Shown here: positions 1 to 6,806 of the stretch, piece by piece
Layout of the letters: each line of letters begins with the position of its first letter
Position numbering within the stretch: position 1 is the stretch's first letter
Assembly: GCA_036847245.1 (NCBI GenBank)
Contig: DAIUAL010000049.1
Location: 1 to 17,903 of the forward strand
DNA length: 17,903 bases
Source of the DNA: UBA4661 sp002405405
Lineage (GTDB): Bacteria > Bacteroidota > Ignavibacteria > Kapaibacteriales > UBA4661
Direction: 5' to 3'
Translations under genes and position numbers: made by a program
The notes under the pieces: generated by a model
The model's database searches: none
The model's input: the letters and a program-made list of their open reading frames with translations, nothing else
Told to the model about the DNA's origin: nothing

Positions 1-232
1 TAGCAATCACTGCATCAACATCATGCTGACACATAGACCAAAATTTGAAAAGCGAAACATGCAGATCATTGACCCAAAACTTTTTATTAGGGAATCTCTG
101 CTTCAGATGGACAAAGACCGAACCACCACCGAGAAATGGCTCGCGAAATTCATCGAAAGGAGGAATTAATGTTGCTATGAGATCGACTGCTCGCCTCTTT
201 CCACCCGGATATCGCAAAGGACTTTTAATCAT
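1..232 (-). CDS. DNA adenine methyltransferase, Dam class (N-terminal part, runs off the window)
   Basis: Reading the minus strand from the ATG at 232 gives 77 codons without a stop up to the window edge, so only the N-terminus is present. The protein opens with MIKSPLRYPGGK and continues with REPFLGGGSVFVHLKQ and WVNDL. These match the alpha-class (Dam/DpnM-like) N6-adenine methyltransferase start: the xxPLRYPGGK segment and the FxGGGS motif I that binds S-adenosylmethionine. The catalytic DPPY motif lies outside the window. The ATG follows the stop of the upstream putative endonuclease (TAG at 236-234) by one base, so the two are almost surely cotranslated as a restriction-modification pair. 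Target sequence cannot be read from this fragment; GATC is possible but not shown. Family assignment is confident, specificity is unknown. Confidence 0.88.
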   Translation of the reverse strand, partial: MIKSPLRYPGGKRRAVDLIATLIPPFDEFREPFLGGGSVFVHLKQRFPNKKFWVNDLHVSLFKFWSMCQHDVDAVIA

Positions 233-233
233 A

Positions 234-1388
234 CTACACACCTTGAACGATAACCGTAAACTTGTTGTCTCGTGCTTCTGCAAAGAGATCAGAAAGCATA
301 GTTTGTTGAGTCGAGCTTAATTGATTCTCAGAATAAAATGCATCAACATCAACTTGGATCGAAGATGAGGTAATTTTTCCTTTTACCTTTGTTGAGGTCA
401 GCTTGAGCACTGCTTTGCATGGCATGGTTTTACCATCAACAGTAGCTTCGGGTATATTGCAATACAACATCATTTTCAACAATCCATCTTTGATATCGCT
501 TTGACTTGGAAGCATGGATGTAGCACTATGCTTACTTTCTATCAGCACGACACTGTCTGTATATTCGACTTCATCGACCGTGAAGTTATACTCGCCACCT
601 AAGTAATTCGTGATGGTAATTTTTGCTTTTGTCAAGGTCGCAACATGTTCTTTGGGTTGGTATGTTACGATCTCTCGCGCTTGGGCTTGGCGGGCTTTCT
701 CTCGTGAGAACTCCATAAAACTCTGCATACTTTTGTTGATCTTCTGTTGAAATTCGTCTAACCCTTTTTCACCATGCAATTTCACACCCGTTGCGTCCCC
801 AATGCTGAGATAGGATGTCTTTACCACTTCAACAATCGCAGACAAATTATTTTTCAACTCATTCGTATTCCAATGGAGTGCAGAACTCTGATATGCTTCA
901 AGCTCCTTGATTTTCCTGATGATATAAGCATTATCAAATTGCTGATTGGTAATTTTATTCTCACGACCATCGACTCTATCTGCTTTGTTGTAATATGCAA
1001 AAATGACATACACATCCAATAAGCTCATCAACGCAATAGTATCCCACTGAATGAAATCCCGATCACCATCAGCACCTTCATCTTTGACAACAGGTATGAT
1101 CGTTATTCTCTTCGTGGCGCAGAATGTGTTATACACACGTTCGTAGGGATAGGATCGCGTCCTTTTGGGCGACACCCATTTCGACACAGCAAATGAATAA
1201 TTCCCATCATGAAGCAAACATGAGGTTGGCGCAGTATTGATGTCAAAGCTCGCCATGTCCACAACAGGCAGACTGCCTGCCAAGACAGGTCTGTATTTGA
1301 CTTCAGCTATGCGTGCAGTAATATCCATTTGCTCAAGAAAGTGTTTATTGTCGTTTTGGACTGGGGAATCTTTATCTGCTTCACCCAT
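234..1388 (-). CDS. Putative type II restriction endonuclease, PD-(D/E)XK type (384 aa)
   Basis: No named enzyme is recognised from sequence alone, but two things point to a restriction endonuclease. First, it lies between upp and a Dam-class methylase: the methylase ATG begins one base after its stop, and its own ATG overlaps the last 8 bases of upp. Second, residues 270-288 form a plausible nuclease core: acidic D272/E273, then E284-S-K286 on a hydrophobic strand (VVLIESK), as in PD-(D/E)XK nucleases. Another notable segment is DRDFIQWDTIALMSLLDVYV at 109-128. A lysine-rich region before the core (residues about 200-258) may contact DNA. No signal peptide or membrane segment is seen, so it is presumably cytoplasmic. 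Probable role: cleavage of unmethylated DNA at the site protected by the partner methylase. The function is inferred from context plus motif; it could instead be another nuclease of the same fold. Confidence 0.68.
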   Translation of the reverse strand: MGEADKDSPVQNDNKHFLEQMDITARIAEVKYRPVLAGSLPVVDMASFDINTAPTSCLLHDGNYSFAVSKWVSPKRTRSYPYERVYNTFCATKRITIIPVVKDEGADGDRDFIQWDTIALMSLLDVYVIFAYYNKADRVDGRENKITNQQFDNAYIIRKIKELEAYQSSALHWNTNELKNNLSAIVEVVKTSYLSIGDATGVKLHGEKGLDEFQQKINKSMQSFMEFSREKARQAQAREIVTYQPKEHVATLTKAKITITNYLGGEYNFTVDEVEYTDSVVLIESKHSATSMLPSQSDIKDGLLKMMLYCNIPEATVDGKTMPCKAVLKLTSTKVKGKITSSSIQVDVDAFYSENQLSSTQQTMLSDLFAEARDNKFTVIVQGV

Positions 1389-2007
1389 TCAAACGGTCAC
1401 CCGCATCGCCCAAGCCCGGAACGATATACCCAATATCATTGAGTTGGCGATCGAGCTGTGCAGTAATAATCGGTATGGTCGGATAACGGTCATGTATAGC
1501 TTTTACACCTTCGGGTGCGGAGATCACTGCACATACAATCATACGCTGAACACCATCACGTTGTAAGCGGTCAATAGTTGCGCATATACTCCCCCCCGTT
1601 GCAAGCATCGGATCTAAAATAACTGCCATCGTATTCGTCTGCACCGCAGGAAAATTATAGTAGTATTCTTCGGGTTGGAGCGTGTGTTCATTTCTGCGAA
1701 TGCCGATATAAGCAGTCTTTGCAGTCGGAAAGAAATACAGAAAACCTTCTGTCAGACCCAAACCCGCACGAATAATCGGAAGCAACACAAGATCATCAGA
1801 ACACGATAGCCCTGTCGTATGCTCCAATGGCGTTTCTACCGGATGCTCGGTATAAGCAAAATGACGAGCAGCTTCATTCGCAAGCGAAGTGCTGATACGA
1901 TGCATGGCAGAACGGAACTCTACCAGTCCTGTTTGCTTGTCGCGAAGAATGGTAATATCACGTTTGACAAGAGGATTATCAAGAATTGTCAGCAGAGATA
2001 AAGACAT
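1381..2007 (-). CDS. upp: Uracil phosphoribosyltransferase
   Basis: Converts uracil and PRPP to UMP in pyrimidine salvage (cytoplasm). The PRPP-binding loop is clear at residues 132-140 (DPMLATGGS), with PIIRAGLGL at 77-85 and the uracil-site tail YIVPGLGDAGDRL near the C-terminus. The 208-residue length from the ATG at 2007 fits the family; a TTG three codons upstream (2016) is possible but less likely. The C-terminus is unusual: most members end in G-D-x-x-F-G plus a few residues, while this one ends RLNG and stops. Exactly there the ATG of the putative restriction endonuclease (1388) overlaps the upp stop (1383-1381) in another frame. The missing tail and overlap suggest the restriction-modification genes joined the operon at this point. 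tatD lies 38 bases upstream on the same strand. Confidence 0.95.
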   Translation of the reverse strand: MSLSLLTILDNPLVKRDITILRDKQTGLVEFRSAMHRISTSLANEAARHFAYTEHPVETPLEHTTGLSCSDDLVLLPIIRAGLGLTEGFLYFFPTAKTAYIGIRRNEHTLQPEEYYYNFPAVQTNTMAVILDPMLATGGSICATIDRLQRDGVQRMIVCAVISAPEGVKAIHDRYPTIPIITAQLDRQLNDIGYIVPGLGDAGDRLNG

Positions 2008-2045
2008 AAAAAGCAATTAAAAAAAGTAGATAGTTACTTGAGTGA

Positions 2046-2834
2046 TTACTTCACATCAAAAAAATGCATGGCATTGCGCGTTGTGTGAGCAATAACATCA
2101 TCGGTCGAAAGTCCTCGGATTTCTGCAATTTTTTCAGCGACATGATACACATAACTTGGCTCATTACGTTTGCCCCGATATGGTACCGGCGACATGTAGG
2201 GTGCATCTGTTTCGATCATACAATGCGTAAGTGGTAGATGAGCAACAACGTCTGACAGTGTTGACTTCTTGTATGTGATATTCCCCGTGAAAGACACCAT
2301 CATACCAAGCGCAAGTGCACGATCCAACACTGCACGATCCGAAGAAAAACAATGCAAAACACCACGCAACCGCCCGTCCTGCTCTTCTTCGATGAGGTGC
2401 AAGACATCTTCATCAGATTCACGATTGTGAATAATCACAGGCAATTGAAATTGCTTGGCATAGCGCAATTGTCGGCGAAAAACATCTTTCTGCACATCAC
2501 GTGGTGCAAAGTCGTAGTAGTAATCCAAACCACACTCACCGACTGCAACAATAGATTCTATGCGAGTTGCAGGATCTAGGATGGCTTCGATACGCTCAAA
2601 ATCTTCTTCGCGGGCTTCGTGTGCATGATGCGGATGAATACCGATACCACAATACAACCGCACCGACGATAATGTTGCTTGCTCGTGCATCAATTGCAGT
2701 AAGCCATCAAAATGCTTTGGTTCAATAGCAGGGATAATAACCGTACGCACACCACGCTCTTCCGCACGCAGAAGTACTTCGCGTCGATCCTCGGTAAATT
2801 GTTCTGCATTCAGATGACAATGCGTATCAATCAT
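2046..2834 (-). CDS. tatD: TatD-family metal-dependent deoxyribonuclease
   Basis: TatD/YcfH-type amidohydrolase-fold protein of 262 residues, the usual length. All expected metal ligands are visible: H5 and H7 in MIDTHCHLN, E100 in VGECGLDYYYDF, H136 in VIIHNRES, H161 in VLHCFSS and D210 in IETDAPYMSP. Members act as 3'-5' DNA exonucleases with roles in DNA repair or turnover, and some have been assigned other hydrolase activities, so the exact substrate is not fixed by sequence. It is cytoplasmic with no signal peptide. The ATG at 2834 is 18 bases after the bcp stop, with no clear Shine-Dalgarno sequence, consistent with cotranscription with bcp and upp. Confidence 0.94.
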   Translation of the reverse strand: MIDTHCHLNAEQFTEDRREVLLRAEERGVRTVIIPAIEPKHFDGLLQLMHEQATLSSVRLYCGIGIHPHHAHEAREEDFERIEAILDPATRIESIVAVGECGLDYYYDFAPRDVQKDVFRRQLRYAKQFQLPVIIHNRESDEDVLHLIEEEQDGRLRGVLHCFSSDRAVLDRALALGMMVSFTGNITYKKSTLSDVVAHLPLTHCMIETDAPYMSPVPYRGKRNEPSYVYHVAEKIAEIRGLSTDDVIAHTTRNAMHFFDVK

Positions 2835-2852
2835 GGCTATTCATCAAATACA

Positions 2853-3323
2853 TTATTGGACTTCGCCCAGCGCAAGCAGAACTTCCTCAACATGACCTGT
2901 AACGCTGACTTTACGCCATTCTCGGAGTAATTTGCCATCATGTCCGATCAAAAATGTGCTCCGCTCAACACCCATATATTTTCGACCATACATCGATTTT
3001 TCCACCCATACGCCAAATGCTTCGCATAGCTCATGCGATTCATCACTAATCAGTAAAAAGTTAAGGTTATACTTATCAGTGAATTTGCCATGCGATTTGG
3101 TGCTATCAGGACTTACGCCGATGACCACTGCACCGCTTGCCGTAATACGTTCCATATTATCACGAAAATCACATGCCTCTTTGGTACAACCACTGGTATC
3201 ATCTTTCGGATAGAAATACAATACCACGAGTTTGTCCTTGAATGCTGAGAGTTTCACTGTTGAACCATCGCCTGCTGTTGCGGTAAACGCCGGGACTTTT
3301 TTGCCGAGTGTTATCTGCGCCAT
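2853..3323 (-). CDS. bcp: Thiol peroxidase, peroxiredoxin of the Bcp/PrxQ type
   Basis: A 156-residue peroxiredoxin that reduces hydrogen peroxide and organic hydroperoxides with thioredoxin as likely electron donor. The segment YFYPKDDTSGCTKEACDFRD (residues 36-55) holds the peroxidatic Cys46 and a resolving Cys51 five residues on, the E. coli Bcp arrangement. A GVSPDS segment and a C-terminal REWRKV segment also fit the family. No signal peptide is present, so it is cytoplasmic. It sits 42 bases downstream of dnaX and 18 bases upstream of tatD on the same strand. Confidence 0.95.
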   Translation of the reverse strand: MAQITLGKKVPAFTATAGDGSTVKLSAFKDKLVVLYFYPKDDTSGCTKEACDFRDNMERITASGAVVIGVSPDSTKSHGKFTDKYNLNFLLISDESHELCEAFGVWVEKSMYGRKYMGVERSTFLIGHDGKLLREWRKVSVTGHVEEVLLALGEVQ

Positions 3324-3365
3324 AATACTTGATCGAAGAAATGTGAAATGATAAAATCAAAAAAA

Positions 3366-4349
3366 TTATCGCAGAGAAATTTCAACGGCATTGAAATGCG
3401 TGATAATTGCATTATCGAGCGGATGCTCTGCTTTATTTGCAAAACCATGAGAGATCGTGGTAGTATCCGTGTCCGCTTCGTTATTGCCGATGGTCGGAGC
3501 TACCTCACCTTGAAGAATACTGGCAGTCGGCATTGCCATCTTGGACTGTACCGAGCTATTCTTGGTGATATTGTTTGTACCAAATGAAGATTTTCCGAAA
3601 GAAGAGTGCGTATCAACATTATTTGCGCCTTCGACCCGAACGGTTATTTCCCTCCCCCAATATGACTGTGCGACCTTGGTAAATGCCGGAAGAAATTCAG
3701 CAACACTATCAGCAAGAAAACTTTGCATGGGCTTGAGAATAAGCTGATTATCTGCAAATCTTGGTGTCAACAAATCTGAGATAATGAATTGCTTGATGCT
3801 TGCCGGTACGTCGGTAACTGCCAAGTAACGTTCCCAATGGCTTTGAAGTTCATGCGCCGGAACAACCCGTGCTGGTGCCGTTGGGGGCGAAGACGGCATT
3901 GCGCTTTGTTGGTCGTTCGACGGTTGTCTATCTCCTTGATAGATAGGGGATGATTCCTGCACGGAAGTTCGTGTCGGCTTCGATACTTGTGCCGACTTTG
4001 CTTCAATCTGTGCATTCTTCGCGACTGCTTGCGTGGACTTCGCAGGCATTGGTGCGGATTGTGCAGTACCATTTGCTTGGGCTACACCGCTTGATTGCAC
4101 TATTCCGCCTGCATCAATTTTTTTTTTCAGCTGACGCAATTCATGAATGAGATCACCCACGACAATAGCACTATCTAACTGCGCCATTTGCACAAGCGCA
4201 AATTCAAAACGCAAACGGGGCTGTGGCGATGAACGTAGTTCTTTTTCGGTAGTCATGACAATCGAAAGCAAACGCAAGACATCCGCTTGTGTAAAGTGCT
4301 CCGCTTCGCTTGCGTACAATGCTTTTTGCGATTGTGCGAGTTCAATCAA
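3366..4349 (-). CDS. dnaX: DnaX (tau) C-terminal part, downstream of an in-frame stop
   Basis: This frame is in phase with the dnaX N-terminal part, from which it is separated only by the TAA at 4361-4359 and three codons. The nominal start is a TTG at 4349, with no convincing ribosome site. Its first 85 residues are the rest of the clamp-loader collar (domain III): the DVLRLLSIV, SPQPRLRFEFALVQMAQLDS and LIHELRQLKKK segments are typical of DnaX. Then comes a low-complexity Ala/Ser/Thr/Gln linker (about residues 85-165) and a C-terminal domain (about 165-240, SHWERYLAV, LLTPRFADNQLIL) like the tau tail. It ends in a further low-complexity stretch. The A10 tract at codons 75-78 of this part is described separately. 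Either TAA readthrough makes full tau, this is a separately translated half, or the stop is an error or nonsense mutation. That it is dnaX sequence is well supported; how it is expressed is not known. Confidence 0.82.
   Translation of the reverse strand: MIELAQSQKALYASEAEHFTQADVLRLLSIVMTTEKELRSSPQPRLRFEFALVQMAQLDSAIVVGDLIHELRQLKKKIDAGGIVQSSGVAQANGTAQSAPMPAKSTQAVAKNAQIEAKSAQVSKPTRTSVQESSPIYQGDRQPSNDQQSAMPSSPPTAPARVVPAHELQSHWERYLAVTDVPASIKQFIISDLLTPRFADNQLILKPMQSFLADSVAEFLPAFTKVAQSYWGREITVRVEGANNVDTHSSFGKSSFGTNNITKNSSVQSKMAMPTASILQGEVAPTIGNNEADTDTTTISHGFANKAEHPLDNAIITHFNAVEISLR
4118..4127 (-). other. dnaX: A10 slippery tract in dnaX (probable tau/gamma slippage site)
   Basis: On the coding strand the codons read CTG AAA AAA AAA ATT GAT, an uninterrupted run of ten A at dnaX codons 386-389, directly after the collar domain. 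Adding one A, or a -1 shift, gives AAT TGA and stops at once, yielding a protein of about 389 residues ending LKKKN. Losing one A meets TAG six codons later. Directly downstream, bases 4117-4091 can form an 8-bp stem with one bulged A (TTGAT-GCA with TGC-A-ATCAA). Known precedents: transcriptional slippage on an A9 run in Thermus dnaX, and -1 ribosomal frameshifting in E. coli dnaX, both making gamma. Function here is inferred. Confidence 0.68.
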
Positions 4350-4358
4350 ATCCGTTGT

Positions 4359-4361
4359 TTA
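4359..4361 (-). other. dnaX: In-frame TAA inside dnaX
   Basis: Codon 308 of dnaX is TAA in the context AAA GCA ACA TAA ACA ACG GAT. Frame and homology continue on both sides, so a single base change (from CAA, AAA or GAA, for example) would restore one open frame of about 638 codons. TAA is used as a genuine stop by rpoA, rplQ, rpsK and others in this window. It is therefore either a true nonsense codon, a readthrough site, a gene split or a base-call error. Confidence 0.85.
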
Positions 4362-5282
4362 TGTTGCTTTGATCGTCAAGATATTACGAAAGTGTTCTGC
4401 CAAACCAAGCAGACATTCTTGCATATCATAGCCACGCATAAAAACATCACGGGCTATCGAGAGCATTTGTCCAACATCATGAGTATAGATAGCACGCGAA
4501 ATGGTAAAAAAGAATTCTGTATCAATCAAATTGAGTGCTTCATTGACGTGCTGATACTGCAAATTCATCCCGCAGAATGCGACTGCCTGATCGAAAATGG
4601 ATTGCGAATCGCGCATCGAACCATCGCCTTTTTTTGCAATGGTCAGCAGTGACTCTTCGTCGGCTTGAATACCTTCAGCTTTGGCAATGGTACGCAAGTG
4701 ACGTGCAATTTCTTCGATTTGCATTCGCCGAAAATCAAATCGTTGGCATCGACTGAGAATTGTTGCCGGTACTTTGTGTGGTTCGGTCGTTGCAAAGACA
4801 AACAGCAAATGTTTCGGTGGCTCTTCGAGAATTTTCAGCAGTGCATTAAATGCCGATGTCGAAAGCATGTGCACTTCATCGATGATATACATCTTGTACT
4901 TACCTGTTATCGGCGGATATTTGGCATTCTCTCGTAGAGTACGAATATCTTCGACACTATTGTTCGATGCACCGTCAATTTCGACAACATCAAGTGAACG
5001 TCCTGCCACTATATCGACACATGATTGACACACACCACATGGTTCAGCAGTCGCAGAAAGATTCTCGCAGTTCACTGCTTTGGCAAGCACACGAGCAGAT
5101 GTTGTTTTGCCGACACCGCGTGGACCATTAAACATATATGCATGATGGATACGTCCCGTCAAGACCGCATTACGCAGGGTAGTCGAAACATGATCTTGCC
5201 CCACCACATCCATAAAGCGTTGCGGTCGCCATTTACGGGCAGTAACAATGTAGTCTTGCTGTTGTTCTTCTTGTTCTATCAT
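4359..5282 (-). CDS. dnaX: DNA polymerase III clamp-loader subunit DnaX, N-terminal ATPase part (ends at in-frame TAA)
   Basis: AAA+ ATPase of the replication clamp loader, which opens the beta clamp and loads it on primed DNA. Seen in order: RKWRPQRFMDVVGQ (16-29), Walker A GPRGVGKT (53-60), a zinc module with C72, C82, C85 and C88, Walker B IIDEVHML (133-140) and the arginine finger SRC (177-179). Domain II and the beginning of the collar follow. The frame stops at codon 308 (TAA, 4361-4359) in the middle of the collar, whereas gamma and tau proteins are expected to contain the whole collar. The same frame continues after the stop with recognisable DnaX sequence. A 307-residue product would lack half of the oligomerisation domain, which is hard to reconcile with an essential gene. 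Identity is certain; intactness is in question. Confidence 0.93.
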   Translation of the reverse strand: MIEQEEQQQDYIVTARKWRPQRFMDVVGQDHVSTTLRNAVLTGRIHHAYMFNGPRGVGKTTSARVLAKAVNCENLSATAEPCGVCQSCVDIVAGRSLDVVEIDGASNNSVEDIRTLRENAKYPPITGKYKMYIIDEVHMLSTSAFNALLKILEEPPKHLLFVFATTEPHKVPATILSRCQRFDFRRMQIEEIARHLRTIAKAEGIQADEESLLTIAKKGDGSMRDSQSIFDQAVAFCGMNLQYQHVNEALNLIDTEFFFTISRAIYTHDVGQMLSIARDVFMRGYDMQECLLGLAEHFRNILTIKAT

Positions 5283-5341
5283 GTTTTTACCAATACAATA
5301 CTTAGCTCGTTGAGGTATTATGTCTCTGCTCTTTTCGTATA

Positions 5342-5356
5342 GTAACTACAAGTTAC
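5342..5356 (-). terminator. Perfect inverted repeat after the DUF3298 gene (possible weak terminator)
   Basis: GTAACT-ACA-AGTTAC is a perfect 6-bp inverted repeat 10 bases beyond the stop of the 5366-6541 gene and 60 bases upstream of the dnaX ATG. No U-tract follows on the minus strand, so it may instead be a protein-binding site in the dnaX leader or promoter region. Confidence 0.25.
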
Positions 5357-5365
5357 CAAAAAGCA

Positions 5366-6541
5366 TTACTTCTTCTGTGCGAGACCATAGATCGGACTGC
5401 TTGCAGGTACAAGATCGCTTATGGTTGTGTAGGGCACAACAACTGTAAAAATGCCCTGCGCATAAGGTCCTGCATAGTATTGATTGAAATAAAATGCAAT
5501 CCCCGCTTGCAAAAGACAAAAAGGAATTCCGCCCTCGCGCAAATCCTTCGTTAAACTTTTTAGCTCACCATTCTTGACCCATTCTGCATTTTGTTTGCGT
5601 AATTCCCGCATGAGAATCGTATTCAAAACATCGATATAGTCTTTCGGACTCTTTGCCGCCTTTGCCAAGCTTGGTGGTGTAACAAAAAGATCACGGAAAA
5701 GATCACGGAGTTGTAATTCACGAAAGTTTGCAGTACCTGCTGAACGATAAAAATTATTGCCACTTTGTGCGGTCATGCCATGTGCACCGCCGGTAAACAG
5801 ATAATTGACGGATACCATACTGACAAGAGTATCGCCGAGATAAGCAACCGATGTCCTGTCATACGACGCATACCGAAAGACTTCGTCAGCATACTCTTTG
5901 TTCTCTTTTTTCATCTTTGCTAATTCCTCTTCGTCCTTACGAGCAGATTGTACCGAACTTGTATAGTTTTTTTGCGCCATTGTTTGAAGCTGAGTCTGAA
6001 GGGCTTGATAAGGAGGGGGCAAGACAGGATACTGTATAAGAATATCATAGCGTGGATGCACGATTTTCAGATACCCTATACAGGATTGCGACTGTATCGG
6101 CAGTGTGCGCTTGCGATCTTTGCTGAACCATGTTCCTTGTAAGCGTGATACAATCGGCTTTTGCGTGGTGTCGAGTGTAATCTGTATCTCCCAGAATCCG
6201 GTAGTATCACTATCATAGTTCTCTACTTTGGTTCGATCAGCATAGAGTTCGGTGAGTTTGCACATCATCGTTGTCCGGTTAATGAAATATGCTGTATCGC
6301 CGAGGAGATCAATGTCCACACCCTTGCGGTTGTATGAATATGTACCAAACACCATGCGTGCAGATCGTGCGGCGGTACTGTCCATAGGTTCGATGCTAAG
6401 TGTTGCTTGGCAGGCATTCGTACCAACAGTGAACATATAGGTTTGCAGGAGTGTATCGCGCCGCTGTGCATAGCTGTGCGATACAGACCATACGACGAGC
6501 AAAGCAGTCATCAACAACAGCGAGGAAAGAGTTCTATTCAT
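5366..6541 (-). CDS. Exported DUF3298 domain protein (391 aa)
   Basis: The chosen ATG at 6541 begins a clear Sec signal peptide (MNRTLSSLLLMTALLVVWSV, cleavage probably after SHSYA). The longer frame would place 16 odd residues in front of it. The mature protein has an N-terminal beta-rich region and a charged helix at about 198-222 (KDEEELAKMKKENKE). The C-terminal region, about 235-372, matches DUF3298: SVNYLFTGGAHG, then LQLRDLF, then QYYAGPYAQGIFTVVVPY. In RsiV and PdaC this domain occurs in cell-surface proteins, and in RsiV it binds lysozyme; the role here is not known. It is the last gene before dnaX on the strand, 83 bases away. No lipobox is seen, so it is periplasmic or surface-located. 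Confidence 0.75.
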   Translation of the reverse strand: MNRTLSSLLLMTALLVVWSVSHSYAQRRDTLLQTYMFTVGTNACQATLSIEPMDSTAARSARMVFGTYSYNRKGVDIDLLGDTAYFINRTTMMCKLTELYADRTKVENYDSDTTGFWEIQITLDTTQKPIVSRLQGTWFSKDRKRTLPIQSQSCIGYLKIVHPRYDILIQYPVLPPPYQALQTQLQTMAQKNYTSSVQSARKDEEELAKMKKENKEYADEVFRYASYDRTSVAYLGDTLVSMVSVNYLFTGGAHGMTAQSGNNFYRSAGTANFRELQLRDLFRDLFVTPPSLAKAAKSPKDYIDVLNTILMRELRKQNAEWVKNGELKSLTKDLREGGIPFCLLQAGIAFYFNQYYAGPYAQGIFTVVVPYTTISDLVPASSPIYGLAQKK

Positions 6542-6806
6542 ATCGGCGATGGAATCGTGAGCGTAGTGCGGGAAAAAGAGACCTGACAAATCTACGATGC
6601 AATCGGGGAATTCTGTATGAGTTGCTCAAGACAGCACACAACCATTTTTTGAGCGCGAGGGCATTGTTAAGCCGGGGTAGTAGTGCTTTGACACATAAAG
6701 TTTTTCACCAAAAACTACTGTATGTTTGCGGCGCATACGTTGACAATGTACATGATGAAGCGACCCTACATACCAAATCTGTATTCCACAACATAGTATC
6801 CCCCTC

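Noticed and set aside
45..320. Plus-strand open frame of 91 codons at the window start
   Set aside because: It is antisense to a clear Dam-class methylase N-terminus (PLRYPGGK, FLGGGS) and to the end of the endonuclease gene, with no protein features of its own.
3366..5282. Calling dnaX a plain pseudogene
   Set aside because: Apart from one TAA the frame is intact over about 638 codons, with all ATPase motifs kept; no second lesion supports decay.
6680..6720. GTTTTT-CACC-AAAAAC hairpin upstream of the transposase
   Set aside because: A weak A/T stem without matching elements elsewhere; not enough to call a REP or a terminator.
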